From the NCBI GenBank assembly GCA_944548615.1, contig OX155952.1:35351788-35415787 (forward strand): DNA of 64,000 nucleotides, given 5' to 3'. Source of the stretch: Micropterix aruncella (Eukaryota > Arthropoda > Insecta > Lepidoptera > Micropterigidae). The position numbers and the translations under genes were made by a program. Of this stretch, positions 20,683 through 31,338 are shown piece after piece. A model generated the notes under the pieces. That model did no database searches. It saw only the letters and a program-made list of their open reading frames with translations, and was not told the origin of the DNA. Numbering within the stretch: position 1 is the first letter of the stretch; each line of letters starts with the position of its first letter.

Positions 20683-23517
20683 TTAAAATTGTACCTTCCT
20701 TGCCTTCTGAGACGCAAATATATTTATAACACTTTCGAAATCTGTTTCGTCAGTTTCTTCTCGCTCTATACTGAGCAAAGCTAGGTCGCATAATCTTTTT
20801 TGACCCATGGAAGCCCTCAAATATGAAAGTATTAATTTTAGCTTACTGAAGGATCGCTCGCAACTTGCTATGGATATGGCAACCGTAAGCATAATCTGAA
20901 TTGAAATTCGCAGATTCGGAAAGACGCTCTCGTTTCCGTATTGAACAATGAATTCAAGAAGATCTTCAGATTTCTTGAGGTTTATGCTTTTTCTCGTGGA
21001 TATTAGCATTCGAAAGTCCAGGATTTCTTCAAATAGCTGTTCTCCGTTAACATCTGAACCATATATATCTCCAAATTCTTTGGATTTCATTTTTAAGTAG
21101 TCGTAGTCATCAACGCCGTAACACAGTTTTTTTATATCTAGAAGAAAACCAAATCTGGCGTCAGTTTCATGCAAACGAGTGAACCTCTCATTCGTTTCAC
21201 ATACAATCCGATCCAGCGATGCTTTCATCACTCGTTCTATTTCTTCCTTTACAGTCAACCCAGCGTCCATAGCATTCTCTCCAGCCATGCGTTTCTTTCG
21301 CCTTTGACGCTTTTCAATCACTATATCCCATTCCTGGCAAAGATTGAAACCTTTCTCGAGCGCATCATTAACCAACCTCTCTCTTTCATTAGAGAAATAG
21401 TCTCGAAGTGCTTTTATATCTAAGGCAGCATTATGGAAATTCATGGTGGGATCCTGGAGCCGTTTTTGAACACGGTCGATAGAAGCGAGTACATTGTTCC
21501 AAAATCCTAACAAAGTCAGAAAATCGTAGGATAACATGCGATTAAATAGAAGTCTTGCCTCACTTCTCGTCTCACTAGTTTGATTGCCATCTTATGTCAT
21601 TTCTTCGAGAACTTTCAGCATATCTTCAAGATGTTTGTTAACAGGCTTCACTGCTTCAAGCCTTGCACTCCATCTCGTTTCAGACTCTGATTTTACAACC
21701 ACAGGGATAGATTTCTTGAGTTTTTCCCACCGCAAAGTAGAACCAGAAAAGAAAACGTAGAGAGCTTCAATAGTTCCAAAAAACGTGACCATCATAGCAT
21801 CCTGCTTGGCTGCATGTACACCCACTAAATTGAGTGAATGGTTATCGGAATTCACAAATATCGCCAGATTATTCTTTTCACTTATCCTTTGGTGAACACC
21901 AGTTCTGTGCCCAGCCATCACAGCAGCGTTATCGTAACATTGTGAGAGACAATCCTGTAGATCCATAATGTCTTTTTCTAGCTGTTTAAGGATTTCATCA
22001 ACTAAACTTCCAGCGTCCTTTTGACTTATTTGGATGAAACCAAGAAAGGACTCTCTAACACGAACTGATTTCCTCTCAAAATCAACTTCTACGTATCTCA
22101 CTACTTCTGACATCTGCTCACGATGTGCCTGATGAGGAGTTGAGTCAAATAAGAGACCATAGTATTTTGATTTCCGAATGCTTCGCAATAATCGTTGGCG
22201 AACAGTAGTAGCCATCAGATGAATGAACTCATTTTGCACTTGAGGGGAAAAGTAAGATGTGGTTCCAGGATGATTTTTGACTTGAGTGAGATGGTTATTC
22301 ATGACGGGGTCAAATATTGCCAGAAGTTTTATTAATCCAAGGAAATTGCCAACATTATTGGATTCGGATCCATCGCATGTAGTAAGTGACTCCCTGTGAC
22401 CTCGTAATGCAAGATTTTGAGTGGCCAAGAATTTGATACAGTGAACGATTCTCTTTAATACATTACGCCACTTTTGTTTTTCTGTCTCGATCTGGGTTTG
22501 AAGTTCAGCGTCAATAATCCCTTTATTTTCTGCAAGATTTCTTTCCATTTCTTTCCACTGGGTGAAGCACTTACGATGGTTGTTTGCATTTTCATGTATA
22601 GTGAGCCTTTCAGGTGCTTTCCAATGGTTAAATCCATCTTGATGCTCTAATGAAGACTGATTATCTAATTTTGAAAAGATAAGACAACAGATGCAAAAAG
22701 CAGATTTTTTAGACGGGGAATAGACTAGCCATGAGCGAGTCACTTCTTCACCAAGATTTCCTAGTTTCTTCTTAAACCAACTTTTGTTCATGCAACGGTT
22801 ATTTGTTGGTAGGAAAGGGCCCTCACTGTTTTGAAAATATTTTGAACCCATTTTGACTATTTCTATTTTCAAAACATCTGACAGAATTAATTTCCCAGTT
22901 TTTTTATCAAAATGTAGAAGTCCAATATCACGCTGTTTAATTACTTCTGGTATAGTAATTGGGTTTTCGACATCATCCACCACATCATCCCCATCAACTT
23001 TTTCTCTTACTGAAATACTAACGATTTCTTCAACTTTTTCAGTTGATTTAGAACTCGTAGCCCCACTGCTCCCAACATCATCAATCACATCACTCCCACC
23101 TACTTCTTCATCAACTAAAATACTGATATTTCCGTAACAATCTCCAGTAGGCTTAGTCTTAGAACTCGTTCCTTTGCTGCTCTCGACATCATCCACCACA
23201 GTATACCCACCAAAATTTTCTACTTCTGAAATACTATTGTTTTTCTCAAATTCTTCAGTAGCTTTAGAACTCGTGGCCTTATTGCTCTTAATCTCGTCAC
23301 ACTCAGATTTATCTAAATTGATATCCTCCTCGTCTTGTGGTGCATTAGTGTTAGATACTTTAGATCTCGATGTAGAAAACTTCTTAGAACATGTAGCGGA
23401 CGTTTCGATATACTTCTTGAAGTAGTTACTAGATTTTTTCGCTTCTTCTTCCTGCAATTTTCGTCTTTTCCGTCCTTCAGCCCCACATTCTTTTTTCTTT
23501 TAGAATAATCGCTTCAT
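20683..23517 (-). pseudogene. hAT transposase (ZMYM1/DUF4371-like), two in-frame stops
   Basis: One continuous frame runs from ATG at 23517 to the stop at 20683, broken only by TAA at 23502-23500 (codon 6) and TAA at 21594-21592. Between them lie about 620 codons. First come an acidic/serine-rich leader and a TTF-type zinc-finger-like region (SAFCICCLIFSK, GFNHWKAPERL, H..CFTQW). Then comes the DUF4371/RNase H-like transposase core (LALRGHRESL, YYGLLFDSTPHQAHREQ, CYDNAAVMAGHRTGVHQRI). After the second stop come 284 codons with RSEARLLFNRMLSYDFLTLL upstream and the hAT dimerisation domain at the end (VAISIASCERSFSKLKLILS). Both stops can be explained by single-base changes, and no frameshift was found. 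A shorter product starting at the downstream ATG (about 23457) would still lack the dimerisation domain. Confidence 0.9.
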
Positions 23518-23799
23518 ATTGTCTTGGTATTATTGTGGATTGACGCCTCTGGGGGAACCTGAATAAAATACGAAACAAATAACCAATACCAATAACATAG
23601 GTAACTGCTCTACACGGGCCTCTCTCGTGGACATGGAAGGTAATTTTCATGCACTTTCATGATAACAAGGTGTGCACTTTTTTATGTTGAGCACAGGTTT
23701 CCTTATAGTGTTTTCCTTCACCTTTGCAACTGTGTTCGTAATGAATTAATAATATTTTTTTAGAATTAATTAAATATTATAATTATAATAATATTAGTT

Positions 23800-24060
23800 T
23801 ACAGGGTGTAAACGACTGTCGATCCTTTTTTAACCTCATGGAGTTTGTAACGTGTCATCTCAAATAGTGAAAATCTCATTAAAATTTGATCAGTAATTTA
23901 AGAGATATTCGTATTTAAATTATTGTCCAAAAACAGTAAATTTTCAATTCATCCGGAATTTTTACGGATTTAAAATTGAAAAAAATATAAAAAACTTGTT
24001 CTTTATCGAATATACATTACGTAGTTTTAAAAAAAGGATCGACGGTCGGTTACACCCGTA
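23800..24060. mobile_element. Tc1/mariner-type MITE inside the hAT
   Basis: Element 23802-24058 with TA on both sides (23800-23801, 24059-24060). The left end CAGGGTGTAAACGACTGTCG is matched on the opposite strand by the right end CGGGTGTAACCGACCGTCGA, and both continue into TCCTTTTTT. About 257 bases with no frame. It inserted after or during the life of the hAT, since it lies within it. Confidence 0.8.
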
Positions 24061-24960
24061 TAAATTGAATTTTATTATAAGTTATTTTAAGGAATACGGC
24101 AAAATTTATATGTACTTCATCAATCATCATACACAGCTTTATTATAAGGATCAGAAATCCAAATTTCTCTCAGTCCGACAATTGTTTATTAAAGCTGTAC
24201 TGGAAAAGTATTATATTGAAAATACATTGAATTATGAAACACACCGACATCAAACCCCGTGAAAACACGTGAAGAAAAATCCCGTAGTTTTAAATTCTCC
24301 TGTGTTGTGTTAGTAATAGATTTGTCCAAAAATACCGTACGTTAACATATACTTACCTAACCTACGCTACGAGTACCATCAATCGCGCGCCCCTTCCTCC
24401 CCCGGCCGGCGCCTCGTGCTACCTACTGCAGAAAATAGAAATTCAATAAATTTATGTATGTAGGTACTAAATTACTTACCGTCAATGACGGTCAATGTAA
24501 GTCCAATGTTTGTTTAAAACACTATCGTCGAGTAATTTAACTTATCAAATCAAGTAGGTAGTTTCTGTAGCTTCACGCTGCTTGCTCGCGAGTCGAATGT
24601 GCAACAATAAATGCGCCCGTATCATAAAGCGTTAGCCGAGTGAATGAAATGAAACATGCTAGCAGCTTGTGAATGCTGCTTGCTGGGTGGCGCGGGCGGC
24701 GAGCGCGGGTGCCATCGTCTCACCCGCTCACACCCATCATTCGTTCCCTTGCGCTCGTTCGCGGAAGCTCAGCGCGCGCGGAAAATGCGGGATTATTTGA
24801 ATACGAATTATTTTGATTTTTAAGTTTAATAAGTAATTTCGTGAGTCGTGGTAGCCCAGCGGTGTGAGTAGTGGTAGCCCAGCGGTTAAGGCGCTCGCCT
24901 CTCATCTGAAGTTGAAGTAGATGAAGTAATTTGCGAGAACTTTAGCGCCCTCCTTTGAAT
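24061..24960. other. 5' non-coding arm of the hAT
   Basis: Upstream of the transposase on its strand. A GC-rich patch lies at 24380-24780. A tRNA-like segment at 24845-24905 has GTGGTAGCCCAGCGGTTAAG with a partial tandem duplicate just before it; this may be a SINE head. No frame is seen. Confidence 0.5.
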
Positions 24961-25336
24961 GGCGCCCAGGGCACGTGCCCCACCTGCCCCACCCTAGTTA
25001 CGCCCCTGATCAGATGCTGTCATCTAGAGGAGGTCAGGGACTTCATACTTAAGAGGGTTCTGAGATTCACATCAAGTCTCGGATTAAAATAGGTGAATTA
25101 AAAAGCACGGCCATCACAAAAGATAAAGACTCGTCCGCAGTACAACCCTTTCTTCCAATAAGTTACCATAGTATATATGATTTATAGGAAATTATTGCAG
25201 TATAGGTACCTTTTTCAGAAATCGAAAAAACAAAGAAATACTACTAGGTTAGATCATTGTAATGCTAAATGTGAAAGAAAAAAGCTTCGGAAAAAAAAAA
25301 TTTTTTACCTCAGTTTTTAAGGTTGTTTTAAAAAAA

Positions 25337-25360
25337 CCTAACCTAACCTAACCTAACCTA
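25337..25360. repeat. Short interstitial telomere-type tract (CCTAA)n
   Basis: Four and a half uninterrupted copies of CCTAA, the complement of the TTAGG repeat of most insect telomeres. It is too short to tell whether it is a telomeric remnant, a retroelement tail or chance. Confidence 0.6.
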
Positions 25361-25474
25361 CCGCCAAATAGGTGTTTATGTATTATTTTTTTTAAAAAAC
25401 TACCGAAATGTATGGGTTTGGCGCTTTTTTGAATGCCTATATCTCGCTTATTTATTGAGACCGAATAAATATTA

Positions 25475-26008
25475 TTGCAGATTCGGAATCAGCGTGGTGA
25501 ATATAGTCTGGTGACGTTAAAAAATCAACAATCTAGAAGAGGTACCTATACTGCAATAATACCATTTATAGAATTGGATAGGTACGTACAGTATCCCAAT
25601 TTACATGTAGAAGAAACGCTTCGATATATTGTTCATCTTCAGCAGAGACCGACGAAGGATCCTCAAGCGCCAAGAGCTTCAATTCGGTGCTGTAGTATTT
25701 GTTATCAATACTCCACGTGCAAAATGGAACACCAGCCTCAGAAGTTTCGAAAGTATCCTTATGGCAGATATCTGAAATATGTATTCAATTACAGCGACCA
25801 AAAAACTAAATGCAATTGTATTGTTTGTAACCAACTTTTTATGAGACTTTTTGAAGCCTCCATGGAGCCACTTGCTACTACGATAGTTGGTAACTCCGAC
25901 ATTATCAAATCGGAGTTATTATACCGCAAACAATTTGATTTACAAGAAACCAAAACAAAATCTAGGCGAACGAAGTCGAACGTACGAAATACAAGAACTG
26001 ACATTTAA
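25475..26008 (+). CDS. Hypothetical protein, 177 codons, cysteine-rich
   Basis: I do not recognise this protein. The frame is open for 534 bases in AT-rich sequence and is preceded by a possible splice acceptor (TTATTGCAG just before ATTCGG), so it may be an internal or terminal exon rather than a full gene. The protein is basic. It has a middle Cys cluster (CCSICYQYSTC), a second pair (CNCIVC) about 45 residues later, and a Lys/Arg-rich tail (TKTKSRRTKSNVR). The paired cysteines could bind zinc; that is a guess. It stands between the hAT element and a MITE, 450 bases beyond the former. Without a match it could also be an unrecognised transposon gene. Stop TAA at about 26006. Confidence 0.4.
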   Translation: MQIRNQRGEYSLVTLKNQQSRRGTYTAIIPFIELDRYVQYPNLHVEETLRYIVHLQQRPTKDPQAPRASIRCCSICYQYSTCKMEHQPQKFRKYPYGRYLKYVFNYSDQKTKCNCIVCNQLFMRLFEASMEPLATTIVGNSDIIKSELLYRKQFDLQETKTKSRRTKSNVRNTRTDI

Positions 26009-26135
26009 ATAGGGGTGGACAAACAGATCAATAACAGGTTACAAATCACTGGTTATATTCCAAGTGAATAAAAATAATAAACGGTGGTACTACCTATATT
26101 CAAACTTAAATATAGCGATTGCAAATTTAGTTACC

Positions 26136-26403
26136 CCCCGATCTCACGATGCGGTTTACCAAAACGTTTTTCTTGTGCGGTTTTCAGTGGCGTATGCAAC
26201 TAATGTGTGTATTCTCACGATACGTTAATACCGAATACGGTAAAAAAAACCGATTCGTTTATTTTTGCTGCCATGACTATAGTCACTATAGTCACTGGAA
26301 ACCGTAACAGCCCTTCACACGATGCGGTTTACCAAAACGTTTTTTTTAGTGCGGTTTGCCGCACAAGAAAAACGTTTCGGTAAGCGGCATCGTGAGAACG
26401 GGG
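26136..26403. mobile_element. MITE with about 45-base terminal inverted repeats
   Basis: The left end runs CCCCGATCTCACGATGCGG then TTTACCAAAACG and TTTTTCTTGTGCGG. The right end read on the other strand is CCCCGTTCTCACGATGC... with the same continuation. A second direct copy of CACGATGCGGTTTACCAAAA lies at about 26318-26340. The core has a palindrome of ACTATAGTCACT words. No frame. Confidence 0.75.
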
Positions 26404-26654
26404 AAGATGGTTGGGTAGTACTTATGATAGTATATGCCCCATCCAGGGTTGGATTCAGGCCCTCAGAAAATTATTCTCTATGGAACTTAAAAATATACTA
26501 CTTGCCTAAAATTATACTACGTTTCGTTTATTGCCGATTCTGTACTGAATTAAAACAAAATTGCATTCGTTTTTTTTTATCAAAATCGCATATATTAAAA
26601 ATATTTACAATTACAAATATTAAATACAATTACAATTACAAATATTTAAAATTA

Positions 26655-26730
26655 CATCTCCTTTTTCAACGCGTTTCTTCTTTGGTGTTGAAACCCCAGC
26701 CTTTCCTTCGTCTTCGCTTTCAGTCATCAT
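26655..26730 (-). other. Possible short first exon with nuclear-localisation-like motif
   Basis: On the minus strand ATG at 26730 (or 26727) opens a frame reading TESEDEGKAGVSTPKKKRVE, then a possible donor GGAGAT|GTAATT at about 26655. The composition (acidic start, KKKR cluster) looks like a protein N terminus. I found no continuing exon and cannot name it. Confidence 0.25.
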
Positions 26731-27453
26731 TAAAAATTACAACCACGAAATATATTTTCAAAATTGTCAAAGCACAAGAAACAACAATGTATACACACAC
26801 ACTCTAATAATGTCCTTTATCTGACGAAAATGTTGAAATCTCTTTCAAATGTCGTCAAACTTCAAATATTCGTGCGAGCTTGCGGCTTGCAGTAATTCGT
26901 AGGAAGGTGGTAGGTACTCGAAAATATCGCTATGCCATATCAATTATCATTGCCTAACGCACACGCATACATAAAATACACCTATACTATGACAAGAATA
27001 GTGAAACATTACGAGGGGTGTGGTAGCGGTGCCTCTGGCACGGCCGATCGGTGGTCGGTGACCCAGGACTGTAAAAAGAGGTCCCACCGATCGCCGCTTG
27101 TACGATTTCTCGGACGGCCACGTCACCGGAGCAAAGCCTCGATAGCCTCAGCAACCTTCTATTACCACTGTCAATTTCCCTTCTCCTCCCAGCACCAATA
27201 AAATACGATAATTGTCTATCCGACTTTATTCGCCTATAAATCACACACGTCTATGCAAATTAGTAATTAAAGAGATGGTAAGTATAAAAACATATATAAA
27301 TCACAAGTTGCATAAATTAAACAAGATGGAACACAGGTGCAAAAAATACCTTAAGCTGTAAAACAATTAACAGTTTGTAAAACATATATGACATAAACAA
27401 GGTGTAACATGAAACAGAAAGAAATATTAATTACAGACAATATACAAGTTAAA
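26731..27453. other. Uncharacterised, mixed composition
   Basis: AT-rich ends with a GC-richer block at 27010-27190 containing GGCACGGCCGATCGGTGGTC. Frames exist on both strands there, but none resembles a known family. It may be the 3' tail of the retroelement whose ORF1 follows on the minus strand. Confidence 0.3.
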
Positions 27454-27990
27454 TTATGGCTTTATCTCGCTAGTGAACTTACAGTCATGACAGTACTGTA
27501 CTCGCTTTAATAATTCGTTTAATTCTTGCACATCATTGCAATCAATAATTTTAGCGCTTAAAGCTGCGGCCTTAGCGCTCACAGCTGCCAGTTCTCTGGC
27601 TAATAATAATTTCTTTGTCAACAACACCTCGTTGTCGTGGTGGAAAGAGTCGTAGGGGTTAGGTTCCACACACAGAGCGTGCGTGGCGTCGATTTCGCCG
27701 ATAGTCGGGGTGGCGACGCTTTTACCCCTACTAGATGGCGTCGGACGCGCTTGATCGCGCTCCGGGCTTCTCGGTGGAGTGACCGTCCAAGTGGGCGCAG
27801 CCGTCCTTGGATATTTGTGTGTGGTCCGTCCTAGTTCGTTCCAGTGACTCCTGTCACCGGCGCTGATGGCCTGGTTGATTTGACCCTCAGGAAGTTGGTT
27901 TCCGGCCGCGACGAATGCGATCCCTCGCACTGGTGGTTTTCCGGTCGTCGTGGGGCGCGGATTCCGTCGTTTATTCATAGGGGCATACAT
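27454..27990 (-). CDS. Retroelement-associated hypothetical ORF, 178 codons
   Basis: Minus-strand frame of 178 codons starting at ATG 27990. The N half is Pro/Arg/Thr-rich and low in structure. The C half is Ala/Leu-rich and helix-like (ELAAVSAKAAALSAKIID, NELLKRVQYCHDCKF). It lies 480 bases downstream of the LINE ORF1 at 28471-30447 on the same strand and shares its high GC content, so I infer it belongs to that element or a relative. Its position is where a reverse transcriptase would be expected, but it has no RT motif. No database family is recognised. Confidence 0.4.
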   Translation of the reverse strand: MYAPMNKRRNPRPTTTGKPPVRGIAFVAAGNQLPEGQINQAISAGDRSHWNELGRTTHKYPRTAAPTWTVTPPRSPERDQARPTPSSRGKSVATPTIGEIDATHALCVEPNPYDSFHHDNEVLLTKKLLLARELAAVSAKAAALSAKIIDCNDVQELNELLKRVQYCHDCKFTSEIKP

Positions 27991-28470
27991 CCCCTATGTA
28001 CCCCCTATGCAGCAAACCCTCAAGCGGCCTCGATTTGTAAGATCGGAGCGGCGAGGGATTGCTCTGTGGACGTCCAATGGTGTTGACGGTCCCTTCGCTA
28101 AAACTCGCTGTTGCGACAGTTTTAGGGGTATTGACCCTATGCACAGGCGTCAATCTTGGCGACACGGTCCGTGTCGCCGAACTTTTTGGTGCAGATGTCA
28201 GCGACAATCCACCTTACTTTACTGGGATTCGCTATTGCGACATTCCCAGGAGCATTTCGGGCCGGGTCCTTGTTGGCTTCCTTTTGGATCTTTGAGGGCC
28301 AGCTGCCCGAAGATGACTGATTTGATGAATCAACGAATCAACGAAATCAGTCGACAGGCCATTTAGAACGGCCTGTGACGTCTACCACTAGGCCTTTTGC
28401 CTTTTCGTGGGGCTTCTCTTGAATCGGGCCCATAGGCCCGGCTTTAATGGGTATGGCGTCTCAGGGCTAT
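27991..28470 (-). other. Spacer between retroelement ORFs
   Basis: GC-rich sequence on both strands with overlapping short frames that I judge to be composition artefacts. It contains inverted words GGGCCCATAGGCCC (near 28427) and AGGCCATTTAGAACGGCCT (near 28357). Confidence 0.4.
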
Positions 28471-30447
28471 TCACCCTGAGGCAGACTTAAATAGGTATGC
28501 TGCTCTCGAGGCACGAGGCAGGTCTGTCTGAAGGACCATATTCAGCAGCCTGGTGTTCTCCTCCTTCGTGCCGATTTGGCACGCGCGAACGAGTTCCAGC
28601 AGCTGAATTACGTTCAACAAGACCAGCTCGTCGCTCTCGAGGCAGCGCATCTCGTCCAGGTATTCTTCTGGATATTCTGGTATTTCTGGCTGGGGTTGTG
28701 GGGGTGGTGTAATTGCACTTTCTTCGTCCGTTTGTGTGCATGCGGACGCTGTGGTTGCTGTGGGCGTTTGGGAGCTGGTGGACTGGGCGGTCGCCTCGAC
28801 CTCCATCCCCTCCTCCTGCTGCGGATGGGGTCCTGTTGACTGCTGCTGCAGTGGCTTCGAGCGGCGTCGCCGGTTCTTCCTCTCCACAGCTGGCTGCTGT
28901 GGAGTGGCCGGCGGCGCCGGCTTTTTCCTCCACGACAAGGGCTCCGTAGGGGCGGCGGCAGGCTGAGACTTCGCCTGCGTCTTCCTCGGCGCTGGGCGTG
29001 GAGGAGGCGACGAAGGCGCGGCGGCGGTCGAGGCGCCCGGTGAGACGCTTCGCGGTGTGGCTCGCGGAGGAGCGGTGGCTGCTGCACGCGGAGCACCCTG
29101 CTGCTTCCGCGTCGTCTGGCGGATTTCCGCTAGGAAACTGGGGCAGCGCCGGTTGTTGGCGGGGTGCTCCTGCCCGCAGTTTCCACAGGTTGCTCGGGCG
29201 GTCTTTGGCCGAGGGCAGTTTTTGGCAGCGTGCTCCTCGCCGCAGCAAACGCAAACCTGCGGCCGGTGGCAGTTGTGGCTGCTGTTCCGGAACTTTTGAC
29301 AGCGGTGGCACTGCTTGGGCCCGTTCCGGCCTCTCCAGCTCTCGATGGTGACGGGCAGGTACCAGATGTCCGGGAGACTGTATACCTTGCGCCAGCCCTC
29401 GTTCTTTCGAATGACAACGAAGAACAGCGCGCGCCGCCCTCCATGGATCAGGCGCGCGTACGTCGCTTCGATGTCTTTGGCCGCCAGCCCTTCGATGACC
29501 TCCTGCTGGGTGGTGTTAGCCGGGAGGCCCCGAATGGCTATCTTGGCATCCTTTTCTATCGGCGGCGTGTAGGTGTGCCACGCGACCGAGCTGCCAAGGG
29601 TGTGAAGGTAGGCCTGGACGACGCGGTACTCTGCATCGAGCTTGTCCACGACAATGGGTCGGGGGCGCGGCGCCTACTTCGGCAGAAGCGGCGCGGGCGG
29701 CAATGGTGCTGGGGCCGCATCGCTGCGGCACGGCGTCGGGCTTTTCCTAGCCGCTAGTTGGGCGTAGGTAGGCCCGTGTTCGGTGTCCGAGGGTACCGGC
29801 GAGCCGAAGATCTGTTGATGATCGACGAAGGAGTCAGGGGAGTCGGCTCGGCGGCGCTGCGACTCCCTCTGCCGCTCATCTTCTGGAGACGCGGGGTCTC
29901 TCACGCGTTTCCTCGGTGTCGCGATCGGAATGAGCGGCATGTCCAGGCCCCTAGTCACTGGTGGGCTGTGCGGGGCGGCAGCAGCTTCGGCGGAGTTGGC
30001 AGCAGACTGCATTTCGAACCGGAGATACTCGACGGCACGAACTTCACGGCGAGGACCGGAGACGGCGCTCGACGGTCGACTCGCGGCGGCAATATTCAGC
30101 GCGGGCGGCGGAGCGGAGCAGGCGACCGTTCGAGACGGACGCCGGGCACTGAATTGGTGATTTGATGCCCGATTTTGCTCACACCTAAGGACGTTTTCCC
30201 GCCTGGATCCGTATTTGCGTGCCTTGCAGGTGTTCATCAGGTCCAGTATGGGGGGCCAATCACGGCGCTCGACGCTCTTTTGGCGCTGGGGAGGGGGTAG
30301 ATTTCGTTTCACGCCGCTATGCGTACACGTCATCATGGGTTGACAATTTCTGGTTTCTTCATACGATTTCGCACATGATCCTAGGGGCAAATCGTATTTT
30401 CGGGTTTTCGACCCCACGCTTCCCCATCCCTCTGTTTCGCCGGCCAA
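28471..30447 (-). pseudogene. Non-LTR retrotransposon ORF1 (gag-like, three zinc knuckles), one stop
   Basis: A single minus-strand frame of about 659 codons, from ATG 30447 to the stop at 28471, is interrupted once by TAG at 29676-29674. The first 257 codons are disordered, Pro/Arg/Ser-rich. After the stop the protein continues as PRPRPIVVDKLDAEYRVVQA. An RRM-like region follows (KIAIRGLPANTTQQEVIEGL), typical of Jockey-group ORF1. Then come three retroviral-type Cys knuckles: CHRCQKFRNSSHNC, CVCCGEEHAAKNC and CGNCGQEHPANNRRC. The C-terminal third is Pro/Gln-rich. ORF1 protein coats the element RNA in the nucleus and cytoplasm. No endonuclease/reverse-transcriptase ORF2 follows on this strand. 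Rounded GC content is far above the surrounding DNA. Confidence 0.85.
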
Positions 30448-30897
30448 TCAAATGCGCCGTAGATGACGCCATATAATCAGCGGCGGTGTTTACACTAGAA
30501 TCCGACCTGTTGCTCTCTCGCTCTTGCCGTATGGCGCTGTCTCGTTCACTCTTTTGAAAAACTCGCGTTTTCTCAGCTCGGTTATGGAAAACTCATTTTC
30601 CGTGATTGTGGAAAAATCGGTTCAGGTACCGACTTGCTTCCTGCCAAGTTTCTTCGCGCTATCACTTCTTTTTGCCTCATGGCATTAATTTTTGTGACAG
30701 CCTTAAAAAATGCCATGATTTTGAGCAAATTGCCATCTGGCCGAGCTCCCCGCCATCGCCTTACTAGTGAAAGGGCCTTTATTAATGTGCTAAAGGCCCA
30801 TTAATAATAAGGCGTCATTGCATGCCTTTATTAATGTTATAAAGCAGGGGCCTTGATCCGTAGCCGCTACAGTTTAAGGGTGCTTTGCCTATTCTAT
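30448..30897. other. Probable 5' region of the ORF1 element and spacer
   Basis: It lies upstream of the minus-strand ORF1. At 30770-30870 the words GGCCTTTATTAATGT and AAAGGCCCATTAATAATAAGG form short inverted and direct repeats. No gene is seen. Confidence 0.4.
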
Positions 30898-31338
30898 GGG
30901 GCCGATTGCGGTTCTCCGATGAACGAAAATTATGCCGAAAATAAACTAATATTATGTCGAAAATCGCTATAAAATTGTGTCGTCCAATTTCGTATTTCGG
31001 TTATTTTCATGTAATTATTTAAATTCATTTCGAACGTATTTAAGTTCAAGTCTGTCGGTCGGGCGCCGAACGCTATCGCGGTTCTTCTATTTTGACAGTT
31101 CGCCCGGCATAAAAAGAAATTTTAGTCCGTCGCAGCTGTGTAGTTTAGTTCGCACCTTTTGTGTGCGGATTAAGTTTTGTTTATTTAAAAATCTTTCGGA
31201 AAATGTTTCCTTTTGCGTGGGCAATTATTCAAAAAAGAAAAGACGAGTAGCGGCAGCGGTAGGAGTGTATAATTACCGTTATTTTGGTATAAAATACGAT
31301 TTTCTTCTCGACCATAACCTATAATATTTTTGTTGCAG

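Larger units (their letters stand above)
20489..25008 (-). mobile_element. Complete hAT transposon (4520 bp)
   Basis: Both ends are visible: terminal inverted repeats CAGGGGCGTA (20489-20498) and TACGCCCCTG (24999-25008), with the 8-base target duplication ATCAGATG at 20481-20488 and 25009-25016. Subterminal sequences also match in inverse, for example GGCGCCCAGGGCA at both ends. It carries one transposase gene on the minus strand (20683-23517), a Tc1/mariner-type MITE (23802) and a tRNA-like segment (24845). The intact ends and duplication point to a fairly recent insertion. Confidence 0.95.

Noticed and set aside
28497..30476. Several plus-strand frames over the LINE ORF1 region
   Set aside because: These are shadows of the GC-rich minus-strand ORF1, with Arg/Ala/Gly-rich translations. 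The zinc knuckles on the minus strand identify the real coding strand.
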